This document shows, piece by piece, positions 43,703 to 52,923 of a DNA stretch of 64,000 nucleotides (positions are counted from its first letter, which is position 1; every line of letters begins with the position of its first letter). The stretch covers positions 1 through 64,000 of the forward strand of contig DAOTNF010000014.1 of the NCBI GenBank assembly GCA_035450685.1. The letters run 5' to 3'. A program made the position numbers and the translations under genes. Source of the DNA: Syntrophosphaera sp035450685 (GTDB taxonomy: Bacteria > Cloacimonadota > Cloacimonadia > Cloacimonadales > Cloacimonadaceae). The notes beneath the pieces were generated by a model. It had not been told where the DNA came from, searched no databases, and was given only the letters and a program-made list of their open reading frames with translations.

Positions 43703-44281
43703 TCAGGCGATAATCAGGAACAAAATCATGTTCAACAGGCCAATAATGAAGTTTATCGCAATGAAAACTTTCAACATCGGTATATAGACATACTTCTTAA
43801 AATAGCCATAGAAAAACTCGATGTTCAGTTTCTCGTCTAATTCATCAATCCTATGCTCAATGCGCAGTTGTTCAATAAAATGGGGAACAACTTTGCGCAA
43901 AATTTTGGAAACCAGATCCTTGGCGAGCGAGGCAATCGTGTTGCGGATTTTCGCTTTGAATGCTTTGGGCAGCAAAGGCCAGTCAGACACAAAGGCAAAA
44001 TTGTCCCACGCTGTTTGCCAGACCTTCTGTTCCCAATCCTTCAGGTACCCGTTTGTGTACATTCTGTCGGAAGCCTGATTCAGATAGTCGTGCAACATAT
44101 CTCTGGCCTTGGTAAAGAGCCAGTCTCTCTTGCGCACCAGGAAACCCGGCGTGAGCGGTATCTTCCAGCCAAAGAGCTTGCGCTGCTTTTTATTGAACAA
44201 AAACCACTTTAAAGCATAGACAAGCAGCGTGCCCAGCGCAATATTCCAAATGATAAAGGTCAACGATTTTAGAAACAGCAT
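43703..44281 (-). CDS. DUF445-like membrane protein
   Basis: A 192-residue protein with membrane segments at both ends (about 4-24 and 168-190). LFGWKIPLTPGFLVRKRDWLF resembles the conserved FG.xLPFTPGxxPKxRxxLA segment of DUF445/YheB-type proteins, and the helical middle (DLVSKILRKVVPHFIEQL) is also like them. That family is usually longer, so this would be a short version. Start ATG 44281 has GGAGG 5 bases upstream. It lies between ribBA and lon. Function unknown. Confidence 0.65.
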   Translation of the reverse strand: MLFLKSLTFIIWNIALGTLLVYALKWFLFNKKQRKLFGWKIPLTPGFLVRKRDWLFTKARDMLHDYLNQASDRMYTNGYLKDWEQKVWQTAWDNFAFVSDWPLLPKAFKAKIRNTIASLAKDLVSKILRKVVPHFIEQLRIEHRIDELDEKLNIEFFYGYFKKYVYIPMLKVFIAINFIIGLLNMILFLIIA

Positions 44282-44314
44282 CTTAGCCTCCTTGCTTAAT
44301 TGCCTGTGCTTTTA

Positions 44315-45538
44315 TCAGACATCATTCAGGATATGCCCCATCTTGTTTTTTTTGGTTTTCAGATAATCCCGGTTGTTTTCACCGGCTTTGATTTCTATTG
44401 GTCTGCGTTCCACCACTTCCAAGCCATAACCCTGCAGCCCGACAATCTTCTTGGGGTTGTTGGTGAGCAGGCGGATTTTCTTGAGTCCCAAATCTTTCAG
44501 GATCTGGGCGCCAATGCCGTAATCCCTCAGGTCAGCGGGAAAACCCAGGTCAAGGTTTGCTTCGACGGTATCTTTGCCTTCATCCTGCAGATGATAAGCC
44601 TTCAGTTTGTTGACCAAACCAATACCCCGACCTTCCTGGCGCATATAGAGGATGACTCCACGACCTTCAGAAGCGATCAGTTCGAAAGATCTTTTTAGCT
44701 GATCCCCACAATCACAGCGAAGAGAATGCAGTGCATCGCCTGTCAGACACTCCGAATGCACCCGCACCAGGATCGAATCCGAACCTCTTACATCGCCCAA
44801 AACCAGAGCTAAATGATATTCGTCAGTGACTGTGCTGGCATAAGCCAAAATGTCAAACTCCCCATATCTGGTGGGCAACTTGGCCTTGGAAACGCATTGC
44901 ACCAAATGCTCTCTGTGCCGCCTGTAGTTGATCAGATCGGCAATCGTAACAACTTTGAGATCAAACTTTTCGGCGAACACTATCAAGTCATTCAGCCTGG
45001 CCATCTCCCCGTCATCGCGGATGATCTCGCAAATTGCCCCCACCGGCGTGCGGCCAGCCAGGCGCGCCAGGTCAACCGCAGCCTCAGTATGCCCGGCCCG
45101 CTTTAAAACTCCCCCGCGTTCAGCCAACAGAGGAAATATGTGTCCCGGACGCATAAAATCCTCAGCCCTGCTGCGCGGATCGGCCAATGCCCTCAGGGTG
45201 CGGGCTCGTTCAGTGGCGGAAATACCGGTTGTGGTTCCCTCGACCACATCGACAGAAATGGTAAACTTGGTGCCATGCCTGTCGCTGCTTCGCTCTGTCA
45301 TGAGGGGGATATTCAACCTCTGCAGGTTGTCGGACTCCATGGGAGCGCAGACCAGGCCCTTTCCCTGAGAGATCATGAAATTGACGCAGGCGGGCGTGAT
45401 GGCGTCGGCAGCCATCAACAGGTCTCCCTCGTTTTCCCTGCTTTCATCATCAACCACAATAAGCATGCCGCCACTGGCGATGATTTTAATGGCATCGTCT
45501 ATACTGGTAAACTGGTATTTTTCTTTTGTACTGGTCAT
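44315..45538 (-). CDS. ribBA: DHBP synthase / GTP cyclohydrolase II fusion
   Basis: A 407-residue bifunctional riboflavin enzyme. Residues about 10-205 are 3,4-dihydroxy-2-butanone-4-phosphate synthase (DDESRENEGDLLMAAD, the MISQGKGLVC loop, HTEAAVDLARLAG). Residues about 210-400 are GTP cyclohydrolase II with zinc ligands in CLTGDALHSLRCDCG and the RQEGRGIGL loop. It makes both early precursors of riboflavin from ribulose 5-phosphate and GTP. The start is one base after the rluD stop. No FMN riboswitch is seen upstream because the gene is internal to an array. Confidence 0.97.
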   Translation of the reverse strand: MTSTKEKYQFTSIDDAIKIIASGGMLIVVDDESRENEGDLLMAADAITPACVNFMISQGKGLVCAPMESDNLQRLNIPLMTERSSDRHGTKFTISVDVVEGTTTGISATERARTLRALADPRSRAEDFMRPGHIFPLLAERGGVLKRAGHTEAAVDLARLAGRTPVGAICEIIRDDGEMARLNDLIVFAEKFDLKVVTIADLINYRRHREHLVQCVSKAKLPTRYGEFDILAYASTVTDEYHLALVLGDVRGSDSILVRVHSECLTGDALHSLRCDCGDQLKRSFELIASEGRGVILYMRQEGRGIGLVNKLKAYHLQDEGKDTVEANLDLGFPADLRDYGIGAQILKDLGLKKIRLLTNNPKKIVGLQGYGLEVVERRPIEIKAGENNRDYLKTKKNKMGHILNDV

Positions 45539-45539
45539 T

Positions 45540-46571
45540 TTACCACTCTTTATTAGCTTGTAGGAGCGAGTTTATATCAAGCATGTCGGTGTCAATAGCA
45601 AAATATCTGTCCAACCAATCCAGGGTATAAAGCAGGTCTTCGGGAAGAGGGGCCGTTAGATCCAACTGCTTGCCACTGAGCGGTTGCGTGAACTGCAATC
45701 TCCAGGAATGGAGAGCCTGGCGCAAGAGACGGGTGGTCAACAGCTCGGTGACCTTTCTCTTCATGTTTTGCGGGACAAGGGCATGAACCTGGCGCCGGGT
45801 ATTGTAGAGCAGATCACCCAAAAGCGGAACGTTCCTATCGGCCATGTGAACCCTGATCTGATGCATCCTGCCTGTTTCCAGGCTGACTTTTATCAAGGAA
45901 AAGAAATGCCAGAAATGAATGACCTTATAGGTGGTCAATGAATACCGGCCTTCAGGCGAAACACACATCTTGCGCGGGTTGCTGATACAGCGGGCAATAT
46001 TGTTTTCGATGCTGTCCTCAATTGGTTCGGGAATCCCGCTGGTTATCGCCAGATATGTCTTTTTCACCTCGCGGCGCGCAAACATGTCGTTCAGCGCGCT
46101 TTGAGCGGGGTCGTTCTTGGCAATGATCATCAGGCCGGAGGTGCCCCTGTCCAAACGGTGGACAATGCCGGGCCTGTTCTTTTCCCTGCCGCTGGAAAGT
46201 CCATCTCCCCAACGGTAGATCATGGCGTTGACCAGAGTCTGATCGGCATTCCCAAAACCAGGATGCACAATCATGCCGGCTTCCTTGTTCAACACAGCCA
46301 GATCATCATCTTCATACACGACATCCAGCGGAATGTTTTGAGGCACCACTTCCAGGGGCGGCAAATCCGGAAACGATATCTCGATCTCGTCCCCTTCGGA
46401 AAGGAGGTAGCTTTTCTTCACCGGGATTTTATTAACCAGGATACGGTCTTCATCAATCAATTTCTCGATGAAGGTGCGGCTGTAGAGCTCCTGAATCCTC
46501 AAGCCGACCAAATACTTGTCCAGCCTGTCTGGCACGGATTGGTTGACAACAACCCTCAATTTATTTTGCAT
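45540..46571 (-). CDS. rluD: RluD-type 23S rRNA pseudouridine synthase
   Basis: A 343-residue protein. The N-terminal S4 RNA-binding domain (RLDKYLVGLRIQELYSRTFI, ILVNKIPVKKSYLLSEGDEI) is followed by the pseudouridine synthase catalytic domain with the Asp motif GIVHRLDRGTSGLMI. C-terminal PLLGDLLY and ALHSWRLQFTQPLSG fit RluD/RluA. It probably modifies the helix 69 region of 23S rRNA. It overlaps the upstream PAS-like gene by 11 bases. Confidence 0.93.
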   Translation of the reverse strand: MQNKLRVVVNQSVPDRLDKYLVGLRIQELYSRTFIEKLIDEDRILVNKIPVKKSYLLSEGDEIEISFPDLPPLEVVPQNIPLDVVYEDDDLAVLNKEAGMIVHPGFGNADQTLVNAMIYRWGDGLSSGREKNRPGIVHRLDRGTSGLMIIAKNDPAQSALNDMFARREVKKTYLAITSGIPEPIEDSIENNIARCISNPRKMCVSPEGRYSLTTYKVIHFWHFFSLIKVSLETGRMHQIRVHMADRNVPLLGDLLYNTRRQVHALVPQNMKRKVTELLTTRLLRQALHSWRLQFTQPLSGKQLDLTAPLPEDLLYTLDWLDRYFAIDTDMLDINSLLQANKEW

Positions 46572-47298
46572 TTCCTATTCTGCTGATCACAAACACTCCC
46601 CCCGTGGAGAGTCCTTTCTGATTGCGGATGATGGAGCCATTGATAAACACGGCTTCAGACGTTAACGGATCTGTCACGTTCACATCATAGAGATTGTTAC
46701 CAAAGCGCAGCGCTTCGTTGATGGAACTAAAGATCTTGTCATCAAAGCTGTTTTTAAAGATCAGCTCGTTCAGATTCACCATTTCCGTGATATTGTTGTA
46801 CTTACGCCTAATTGAATCATTGCAATAAGCCACATCGCCATTCACAGTTGCGATGATCACCCACTGCGGAAGGAGGTTGATCAACTGCTGCAGTCTCTGG
46901 TGGTGTTCGTAGATCTTTTCCGCCTTGGCGGCGTCGAAGCGTTGCACTATATTGAGCATCCTGGTAATGGAGTGTACCAGTTTGAACTGTTCCGGATCGT
47001 GCGCGAACTTCTCTTCATTGATTTCAATGGCATAGTTTCCATGCGAGATATCTTCAATGATAGCGGCAATATCCTGATATGATTTCTTCATCCTATAGGG
47101 GATATAGTTAAAAATCACGACTATATAGATGAAAAGGATGAACACAAACACGATGATGATCGTCTGCATGTCTTTGATCAACAACGGCAGGCTGTGAGCC
47201 CGGTTTAGCGAGATCAGCAGCAAAAGGGATTCAAGCAACAGCAGTGCCAAAAGGCAAATCATCAGGATGTGGTATCTGGATTTTAGTGAGTGTTTCAT
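46561..47298 (-). CDS. Membrane protein with PAS-like domain
   Basis: About 245 residues. Two membrane helices (about 10-30 and 43-63), a HAMP-like or helical linker with ISHGNYAIEINEEKF, and a C-terminal PAS-like fold (LPQWVIIATVNGDVAYCNDSIRRKY ... VFINGSIIRN). There is no kinase, cyclase or regulator output domain. ATG 47298 is preferred (AAGGA upstream); the frame could extend into trkA to 47358. It lies directly after trkA, so it might modulate potassium uptake, which is only a contextual guess. Confidence 0.7.
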   Translation of the reverse strand: MKHSLKSRYHILMICLLALLLLESLLLLISLNRAHSLPLLIKDMQTIIIVFVFILFIYIVVIFNYIPYRMKKSYQDIAAIIEDISHGNYAIEINEEKFAHDPEQFKLVHSITRMLNIVQRFDAAKAEKIYEHHQRLQQLINLLPQWVIIATVNGDVAYCNDSIRRKYNNITEMVNLNELIFKNSFDDKIFSSINEALRFGNNLYDVNVTDPLTSEAVFINGSIIRNQKGLSTGGVFVISRIGNAK

Positions 47299-47299
47299 T

Positions 47300-48004
47300 T
47301 TAGTCCTTCCCGGAGGCACTATCAAAGATAAGCTTGTCGATGTTACCTTTGTGACCAAGCAATATCAGAACATCGCCTTCGTTCACGATATCATTGGCGC
47401 CCGGTATGTCGTTGAGACGTTTTTCAATCACGTTCTTACCATCTTCAGACACAGACAGATAGTTGTATTTTATGGCAATTACGTTAATTCCCCGCTTCAT
47501 GGGCAGGGACAGTTCCTGCAGGGTTTTACCCACAAACTCCGGCGGGGCTATCATTTCCACCACAATATGGCCACTGGACAGATTAACGTAATCCAGTATG
47601 TTTTTGGATATCAGCGTCTTGGCAAGTTGGTTTCCCACCATCTCTTCAGGCAGCAAGACATGCTGTACCCCTATCAACTCCAGTATTTTGCCATGCAACT
47701 GGTTTTCAACTTTGGCATAGATAACACCTACGCCGATTTTCTTCAGCAGTGCTGCGGTCAGGATGCTTTCCTGAATGTTGCTGCCGATACCCAGGATTAC
47801 CGCATCGGTCTCGCTGAGGCTGAGATTACGGATCAAGTTTTCTTCGGTGGAATCCATACAAACAGCCTGCGTAACCTTGTTGCTTATCTCATTCACCAAT
47901 TCCTGGTTTTTGTCTATGGCAATCACGTCCATGCCATTTTCAGACAAGATCCGGGCGACGGTCATCCCAAATCGTCCCAATCCAATTACCGCGTATTGTG
48001 CCAT
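47300..48004 (-). CDS. TrkA/KtrA-type potassium channel regulatory protein
   Basis: A 234-residue RCK protein: an N-terminal Rossmann nucleotide-binding domain (YAVIGLGRFGMTVARILSENG, VIAIDKNQELV, AVILGIGSNIQES) and a C-terminal RCK_C domain (NVIAIKYNYLSVSED, GDVLILLGHKGNIDKL). The single-module length fits KtrA, which gates a TrkH/KtrB pore in response to ATP/NAD. It is 10 bases after the trkH gene. AGGTG provides the ribosome site. Confidence 0.93.
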   Translation of the reverse strand: MAQYAVIGLGRFGMTVARILSENGMDVIAIDKNQELVNEISNKVTQAVCMDSTEENLIRNLSLSETDAVILGIGSNIQESILTAALLKKIGVGVIYAKVENQLHGKILELIGVQHVLLPEEMVGNQLAKTLISKNILDYVNLSSGHIVVEMIAPPEFVGKTLQELSLPMKRGINVIAIKYNYLSVSEDGKNVIEKRLNDIPGANDIVNEGDVLILLGHKGNIDKLIFDSASGKD

Positions 48005-48014
48005 ATATCACCTC

Positions 48015-49703
48015 TTAGCCGATAGGAATCTTTTCTTCCGCGTAGTTTATATTAATTTGTTTAGCCCTTGTCGAAAACGCATAAATCATAGTCAGTGGGC
48101 CAATTCTGCCAACATACATTAAAACGGTTATCAACAGTTTGCCAATCACCGTCAATTGCGGTGTGATGCCCAGGGTCAAACCAACAGTTCCAAAAGCAGA
48201 AACAGCTTCGAACAGGAGCTTGTCAAAGGCATGCGGCTCCACAAGCATCAGAAAAAACAGCACCACCAGAATAATGGTAATGGAAAGCATGATCAATCCA
48301 GTGGCTTCCCTGAAATTATACTCATGAATCCGTCTTTTAAAAACGCTGATGTGCCTCTTCCCTTTCAACAGGGATATCACAGACAGAGTCAAAACCGCAA
48401 AGCTGGTGGTTTTGATGCCTCCACCCGTTGATCCGGGTGAAGCTCCGATGAACATCAGAACTATGCTAATTAATACCGATGCTTTGCCAATCTGGGATAA
48501 ATCTATGGTATTGAAACCTGCGGTTCTGGTGGTCACAGATTGAAACCAGGAGCTGAGTATCCTGCGATAGATGCTGAATCCCTGCATCGCGCCATTGTAT
48601 TCTGCCAGATAGAAAACTGTAAATCCTATCACCAGAAGAAAGGCAGTGGTGACGAGAACAATCTTGGTATGCAGATTCAGCTTTCGTGTTCTATCCCTCT
48701 TCAACATATGGTGTTGCAGGTCGATGATTACAGAAAACCCCAGACCGCCTGCTATGATCAAAGCGGTTATGACCATATTTACCGTGAAACTGTCCACATA
48801 AGAAACCAAATTGTTTCCCAAGGGAGAAAATCCCGCGTTACAAAAAGCCGAGACCGCATGGAACAAAGAAAGAAACAGCGCTTCCATCGGTTGGAAATCC
48901 TGGGCAAACCTGGCAAACAAGAGCAGGGTGCCCACAGATTCGATCACCAGGGTAACCAAGACAATGCTTTTTAACAACTGAAATACATTCACGGCATAGG
49001 ATCCACCCACAACCTGATACATGATGTTCTCCAGCTTAAGGTTGATCCTTTGCCCCAGAATGATCGCAAACACAGTCGATATGGTCATGATTCCCAATCC
49101 ACCAATCTGGATGAGCAATAAAATCACCATCTGACCAAAGAAACTGAAATGCGTGCCAGTGTCCACCACTACCAGCCCTGTCACGCAAGTGGCCGAGGTG
49201 GCTGTGAACAGGGCGTCTATAAACGGAGTCACGGTGTTTAGCTTGGACGAAACTGGCAGCATGAGCAGTATGGCACCAAAAAGGATAACCAACAGGAAGC
49301 TCAACATCAATGTGACAGGCGGATTGCCGGTCAACCATCTGTAAAGCTTGCCTTCAAATGCCCTGAAGAGGATGTACTGTAGGATAAAATACGTCTGTCG
49401 GATCAGCAGGGCAAAGATGACAAATTTGGCTTGGGAAACCAGGAAAATGGAACCCAAGATCAGCATCGCCACATCGAACAACAGGATTCTATGCCTTTCT
49501 TTGGATTCCCCGAGCAATACCCTGTTCAGGATCGTTAGCAGGAGAAGCACAAGATTCGCCAGGGCGGTAAAGAATTCCACCCGGGCATAGTTTGTGTAGA
49601 ACCCGATAATCGGCTCCAGGAAAAGCACCAGAAAGCTCCATATAGCAAGCAGATATGCAGCTACCTCAACTTGTCTGAGTATTTTCCTGCTCAAATTCAC
49701 CAT
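48015..49703 (-). CDS. TrkH/KtrB-family potassium uptake pore
   Basis: A 562-residue polytopic membrane protein with four pore loops carrying the selectivity glycines: ATCVTGLVVVDTG, AFCNAGFSPLGN, TRTAGFNTIDLS and AFGTVGLTLGITPQ. It has an N-terminal extension of about four extra helices before the first pore unit (about 1-130), longer than in KtrB. It forms the ion pathway for the RCK subunit encoded immediately downstream. AAGGA is the ribosome site. Confidence 0.92.
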   Translation of the reverse strand: MVNLSRKILRQVEVAAYLLAIWSFLVLFLEPIIGFYTNYARVEFFTALANLVLLLLTILNRVLLGESKERHRILLFDVAMLILGSIFLVSQAKFVIFALLIRQTYFILQYILFRAFEGKLYRWLTGNPPVTLMLSFLLVILFGAILLMLPVSSKLNTVTPFIDALFTATSATCVTGLVVVDTGTHFSFFGQMVILLLIQIGGLGIMTISTVFAIILGQRINLKLENIMYQVVGGSYAVNVFQLLKSIVLVTLVIESVGTLLLFARFAQDFQPMEALFLSLFHAVSAFCNAGFSPLGNNLVSYVDSFTVNMVITALIIAGGLGFSVIIDLQHHMLKRDRTRKLNLHTKIVLVTTAFLLVIGFTVFYLAEYNGAMQGFSIYRRILSSWFQSVTTRTAGFNTIDLSQIGKASVLISIVLMFIGASPGSTGGGIKTTSFAVLTLSVISLLKGKRHISVFKRRIHEYNFREATGLIMLSITIILVVLFFLMLVEPHAFDKLLFEAVSAFGTVGLTLGITPQLTVIGKLLITVLMYVGRIGPLTMIYAFSTRAKQININYAEEKIPIG

Positions 49704-49715
49704 TTGTTCCTTGCT

Positions 49716-50348
49716 TCAAACCAGAGCTTGGGATTTTTTCAGAATCTCTTTCGAGATATCTTCAATATCTCCACTGGCATCAACCACAGTTAGCAAACCA
49801 TGTTCGGCAAAGAATTGCTTTAATTGTAAGGTATGCGCGTAAAACTCAACCAATCTTTTCTTGATCGCCTCAGGCCTGTCATCCTTACGAATTCTCAGCT
49901 TGCCTCCACAAGAATCACAAACATCTTCATGGATTGGCTTATTGGTTTTGAGATTGTAGTTTTTACCACATTCCGAACACTCTCTTCGGGCAGATATGCG
50001 GGCGATGGCTTCCTGTTCATCCAAATCCAGGTAAAACGCTCCCAGAATCTCGTAATGCCGCGCCAGATATTCAGCCTGATGCAGATTGCGCGGGAAACCA
50101 TCAAAAACAATTCCGGGACAACCAGGTTCCAGCGTGCTCTCCACCACTTGAAAAACCAGCTCGTCGCTCACCAAAGCGCCCCTAATGATGGTCTCCTTAA
50201 CCATAAGACCAAGCTCAGTCTGCAAAGCCACCTGCTCTCGCAGGAGATTGCCAATATTGATATGCTGGTAACCCAACTCCTCGCTAAGCAAGTCCGCCTG
50301 GGTTCCTTTGCCGCTGCCTTGTATCCCGAAAATCACGATACACTTCAT
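49716..50348 (-). CDS. adk: Adenylate kinase
   Basis: About 210 residues. P-loop GIQGSGKGTQ, FDGFPRNLHQAEYL, and a long LID with a four-Cys zinc site (CSECGKNY ... CDSCGG). It interconverts ATP, ADP and AMP. ATG 50348 (GAGGTGAAA upstream) is chosen over the in-frame upstream ATG. The location beside acpS and trkH, not beside secY and ribosomal genes, is atypical. Confidence 0.95.
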   Translation of the reverse strand: MKCIVIFGIQGSGKGTQADLLSEELGYQHINIGNLLREQVALQTELGLMVKETIIRGALVSDELVFQVVESTLEPGCPGIVFDGFPRNLHQAEYLARHYEILGAFYLDLDEQEAIARISARRECSECGKNYNLKTNKPIHEDVCDSCGGKLRIRKDDRPEAIKKRLVEFYAHTLQLKQFFAEHGLLTVVDASGDIEDISKEILKKSQALV

Positions 50349-50390
50349 TTTCACCTCGGTTGTGGCACAATACACACTACAGCATACATG

Positions 50391-50774
50391 TCAAGAGTTC
50401 TCCCTTTCCAAAACAACATAGGCCAGGGCATATTCCTTTTCGTGCGACAGAGAGATGTGGATCCTGTCCACCCCCAGAGAGTCAATCATCTCCCGGGTGG
50501 CGTTATGGACAACAACACTCGGTCTGCCATTGGTATCCTTGCCGATCTCGATATCTGTCCAGTTGATCCTTCCATCCCATCCCGTACCCAACGCCTTCAT
50601 CACGGCTTCCTTAGCTGCAAATCTGACCGCGAAGGACTGGGCTCTGTTTCCTTTTCCGTTGCAATACTCGATCTCTGCAGCGGTGAACACCCTGTGGCAA
50701 AAACCGGGATACTGATCCAGGAGACGGGCGATTCTTTCGACCCGGATAATGTCCGCACCAATTCCAATTATCAC
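50391..50774 (-). CDS. acpS: Holo-[acyl-carrier-protein] synthase
   Basis: A 127-residue phosphopantetheinyl transferase. IGIGADIIRVERI carries the metal-binding Asp and RFAAKEAVMKALGTG carries the catalytic Glu and Lys; SLSHEKEYALAYV closes the fold. It activates ACP for fatty-acid synthesis. The start is GTG at 50774, overlapping the ogt stop by four bases (GTGA). Confidence 0.95.
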   Translation of the reverse strand: MIIGIGADIIRVERIARLLDQYPGFCHRVFTAAEIEYCNGKGNRAQSFAVRFAAKEAVMKALGTGWDGRINWTDIEIGKDTNGRPSVVVHNATREMIDSLGVDRIHISLSHEKEYALAYVVLERENS

Positions 50775-51250
50775 ACTTTCACCGCTTGCCTGCTTTCCAG
50801 ATCCAAGAGCATTTTCTTCAGCTCAAGCCCGCCGCCAAAACCGGTGAGCGACCCATCGGAGCCAATCACTCTGTGGCAGGGCACAATTATGGCGACCGGG
50901 TTGTTGTGAACCGCGCCACCCACAGCCCTGTATGACCTCTGATGCCCGATGCGCCGGGCTATGTCTTTGTAAGAGGCGGTCTGTCCATAAGGAATCTTCA
51001 GCAACTCTGCCCATACTTTTTTCTGAAACGGCGTTCCAGTCAGCTCAAGATCAACAGAAAACATCTTCCGGTTTCCTGCCAGATACTCTTCCAGCTGTTT
51101 ACGTGCTCTATCAAGGCAGGGATCAGCTGTTTGGAAATCTGGCATTTGATCTGCGAAAGAGCATTCCACCAATCTGCCATCTCTTGCGATTAGCTTCAGA
51201 TGTATGTTTCCGTAGCTGGCATATCCAACTTTGCGGTCTGCAGTATCCAT
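50771..51250 (-). CDS. ogt: Methylated-DNA-protein cysteine methyltransferase
   Basis: A 159-residue DNA repair protein. The active-site motif IIVPCHRVIGSDGSLTGFGGG carries the alkyl-acceptor Cys, preceded by the helix-turn-helix KIPYGQTASYKDIARRIG. It reverses O6-alkylguanine damage. The N-terminal domain is of the usual Ogt length. The start ATG is just past the rplS terminator and has no clear ribosome site, so expression may depend on read-through or an internal promoter that I cannot identify. Confidence 0.93.
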   Translation of the reverse strand: MDTADRKVGYASYGNIHLKLIARDGRLVECSFADQMPDFQTADPCLDRARKQLEEYLAGNRKMFSVDLELTGTPFQKKVWAELLKIPYGQTASYKDIARRIGHQRSYRAVGGAVHNNPVAIIVPCHRVIGSDGSLTGFGGGLELKKMLLDLESRQAVKV

Positions 51251-51257
51251 CGTTTAT

Positions 51258-51302
51258 CAAAAAAATGAGAGCCCCGTCCTCGGTTGTGGAGTAAGGGGCT
51301 CT
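51258..51302 (-). terminator. Intrinsic terminator after rplS
   Basis: An 8-bp stem AGAGCCCC/GGGGCTCT (51268-51275 with 51295-51302), followed on the minus strand by CATTTTTTT (51259-51265). It closes the rpsP-rplS operon, 20 bases past the rplS stop. Confidence 0.88.
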
Positions 51303-51321
51303 GTGAGAATGTTTCTTGCAA

Positions 51322-51675
51322 CTATGCAGTGAATCTTCTGCGTTCTTTGATTCTGCCCGCTTTGCCTTTGGCTTGACGCAGATAAAACAGCTTGGCTCTG
51401 CGAACCTGGCCATAACGGACTATTTCCATTTTGTCGATGTTTGGCGAACTAAGCGGGAAGATGCGCTCCACTCCCACTCCATTCGATATTTTCCGTACTG
51501 TGAAGGATTTGGAGATACCCGATCCACGTTTTTGGATCACGATACCTTGAAACACCTGAATGCGTTCCTTTGCACCTTCCTTAATTTTATAATGGACCTT
51601 CACCGTATCGCCTACGCGAAAGTCGGGAAAGTCGGTTCTGATTTGGTCTCTGCCAACTGTGTGCAGAATATCCAT
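51322..51675 (-). CDS. rplS: 50S ribosomal protein L19
   Basis: A 117-residue protein of normal L19 length. GDTVKVHYKIKEGAKERIQVFQGIVI, GSGISKSFTVRKISNGVGVERIFPL and the basic tail RRAKLFYLRQAKGKAGRIKE are the family hallmarks. It lies at the 30S-50S interface. ATG 51675 has GGGAGG 4 bases upstream. The upstream SPOUT gene reads 89 bases into this gene in another frame. Confidence 0.97.
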   Translation of the reverse strand: MDILHTVGRDQIRTDFPDFRVGDTVKVHYKIKEGAKERIQVFQGIVIQKRGSGISKSFTVRKISNGVGVERIFPLSSPNIDKMEIVRYGQVRRAKLFYLRQAKGKAGRIKERRRFTA

Positions 51676-52240
51676 GGTTCCTCCCATATATATACTCGGA
51701 AGAAATGCGGTCCAACACGACTGACACGGCGCTCCGGACGGATAGGTGGTTGTAAACACCTGCTCCCAGAATCGGTTCCAGGATATGATCCGCCAGATGA
51801 TGAACTTCTTCACACAAGCCATAACCGGTTCCAAACAGAATTAGGACCGGCCTTATACTTCGGCGTAAAATTCTCAGATAACTAAAAGGTATCTGTTCAG
51901 GCATCTTCCGTGCTGTTGTCGTGACTATAACGGGACGCATAGCTTCCTGCGTTGTAATCTCATTTATCGTATCTTCGATCGTATCACACTGTTTTATGGT
52001 CTCGAGCGCTTCGCTCCGCATGGGGTTGTAAGGCAATTCAGGGTTTTCCCAGAATGCCCTGATAGTTTCCAGAAGCGATTTCTGACCTGGCTCTGGGTGA
52101 ATGATGTAATAGGACTTGGCGCCAAACGTCTTCGCCGCTCTGGCAATATCATGTATATCCAGATTGGAGATGGACGCGCTAACCCTCTCCTGGGCTTTGT
52201 TCAGGACAGGATAGTGAACCAGACCGATATAGACACTCAT
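51587..52240 (-). CDS. SPOUT-like RNA methyltransferase (PF09936 type)
   Basis: About 217 residues, related to the SAM-dependent RNA methyltransferase family found beside trmD in many bacteria. LILFGTGYGLCEEVHHLADHILEPILGAGVYNHLSVRSAVSVVLDRI is the conserved knot region (about residues 133-178). Relatives end soon after LDRI, but this protein runs another 39 residues, the last about 30 encoded inside rplS in a different frame. ATGA overlap with trmD. The RNA target is unknown. Confidence 0.82.
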   Translation of the reverse strand: MSVYIGLVHYPVLNKAQERVSASISNLDIHDIARAAKTFGAKSYYIIHPEPGQKSLLETIRAFWENPELPYNPMRSEALETIKQCDTIEDTINEITTQEAMRPVIVTTTARKMPEQIPFSYLRILRRSIRPVLILFGTGYGLCEEVHHLADHILEPILGAGVYNHLSVRSAVSVVLDRISSEYIYGRNHGYSAHSWQRPNQNRLSRLSRRRYGEGPL

Positions 52241-52923
52241 CCCTTTTGTTTGTCCAAATCGGGGCGTCTGCTGCGGGTAAGCCGCGCCGCTTGCTGTTGC
52301 GCCCAATCCTTGATCTTACGGTGATTTCCTTCCCTCAACACCTGGGGAACGGCAATATCCATCCACCGTTCAGGTCTGGTGTAACAGGGAAACCCCAGTC
52401 CGGGTTGGTTTGTCCCAAAGGAATCATGATGGGCTGAATCGATGTCGCTCAATACCCCGGGTTGAAGCCGGGCAACTCCATCGATAAAAGCCATGGCGGG
52501 AATCTCTCCGCCGGAAAGAACGTAGTCTCCCAGGGAGATTTCGTCACAAACAGCTATATCCCTCAGCCGCTGATCGAGTTCCTTGTAGTGTCCGCAGAGC
52601 AGAATCACCCGGGGCAATTCGCTGTAATATTGCAAAATTGACTGATCCAGCAACCTGCCTTGGGGAGTAAAGTACACCACTGGGGCAAAGGACTTGGAGA
52701 TCAATTCCTGTATCGCACGGTAAACTGGTTCCGCTTGCAGCACCATGCCGGCAAAGCCACCATAGGCGTAATCGTCCACCTGATGGTGCTTGTTCTGGCT
52801 GTGTTTGCGAAAATCGTGAAACGATAGGCGCAGGGCTTTCCGTTCGATCGCCCTTGAAACCATGCTGGTCTGCTTGAATCCCTCAAACATTTCGGGAAAC
52901 AAGGTCAGAACATCAATCCGCAT
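52237..52923 (-). CDS. trmD: tRNA (guanine-N1)-methyltransferase
   Basis: A 228-residue SPOUT enzyme methylating G37 of tRNAs. MRIDVLTLFPEMFEGF at the N-terminus, DDYAYGGFAGMVLQAEPVY, the knot with LLCGHYKELDQRL and SLGDYVLSGGEIPAMAFID, and the C-terminal GFPCYTRPERW are all diagnostic. The gene order rpsP-khpA-rimM-trmD-rplS is the classical one. Confidence 0.97.
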   Translation of the reverse strand: MRIDVLTLFPEMFEGFKQTSMVSRAIERKALRLSFHDFRKHSQNKHHQVDDYAYGGFAGMVLQAEPVYRAIQELISKSFAPVVYFTPQGRLLDQSILQYYSELPRVILLCGHYKELDQRLRDIAVCDEISLGDYVLSGGEIPAMAFIDGVARLQPGVLSDIDSAHHDSFGTNQPGLGFPCYTRPERWMDIAVPQVLREGNHRKIKDWAQQQAARLTRSRRPDLDKQKG

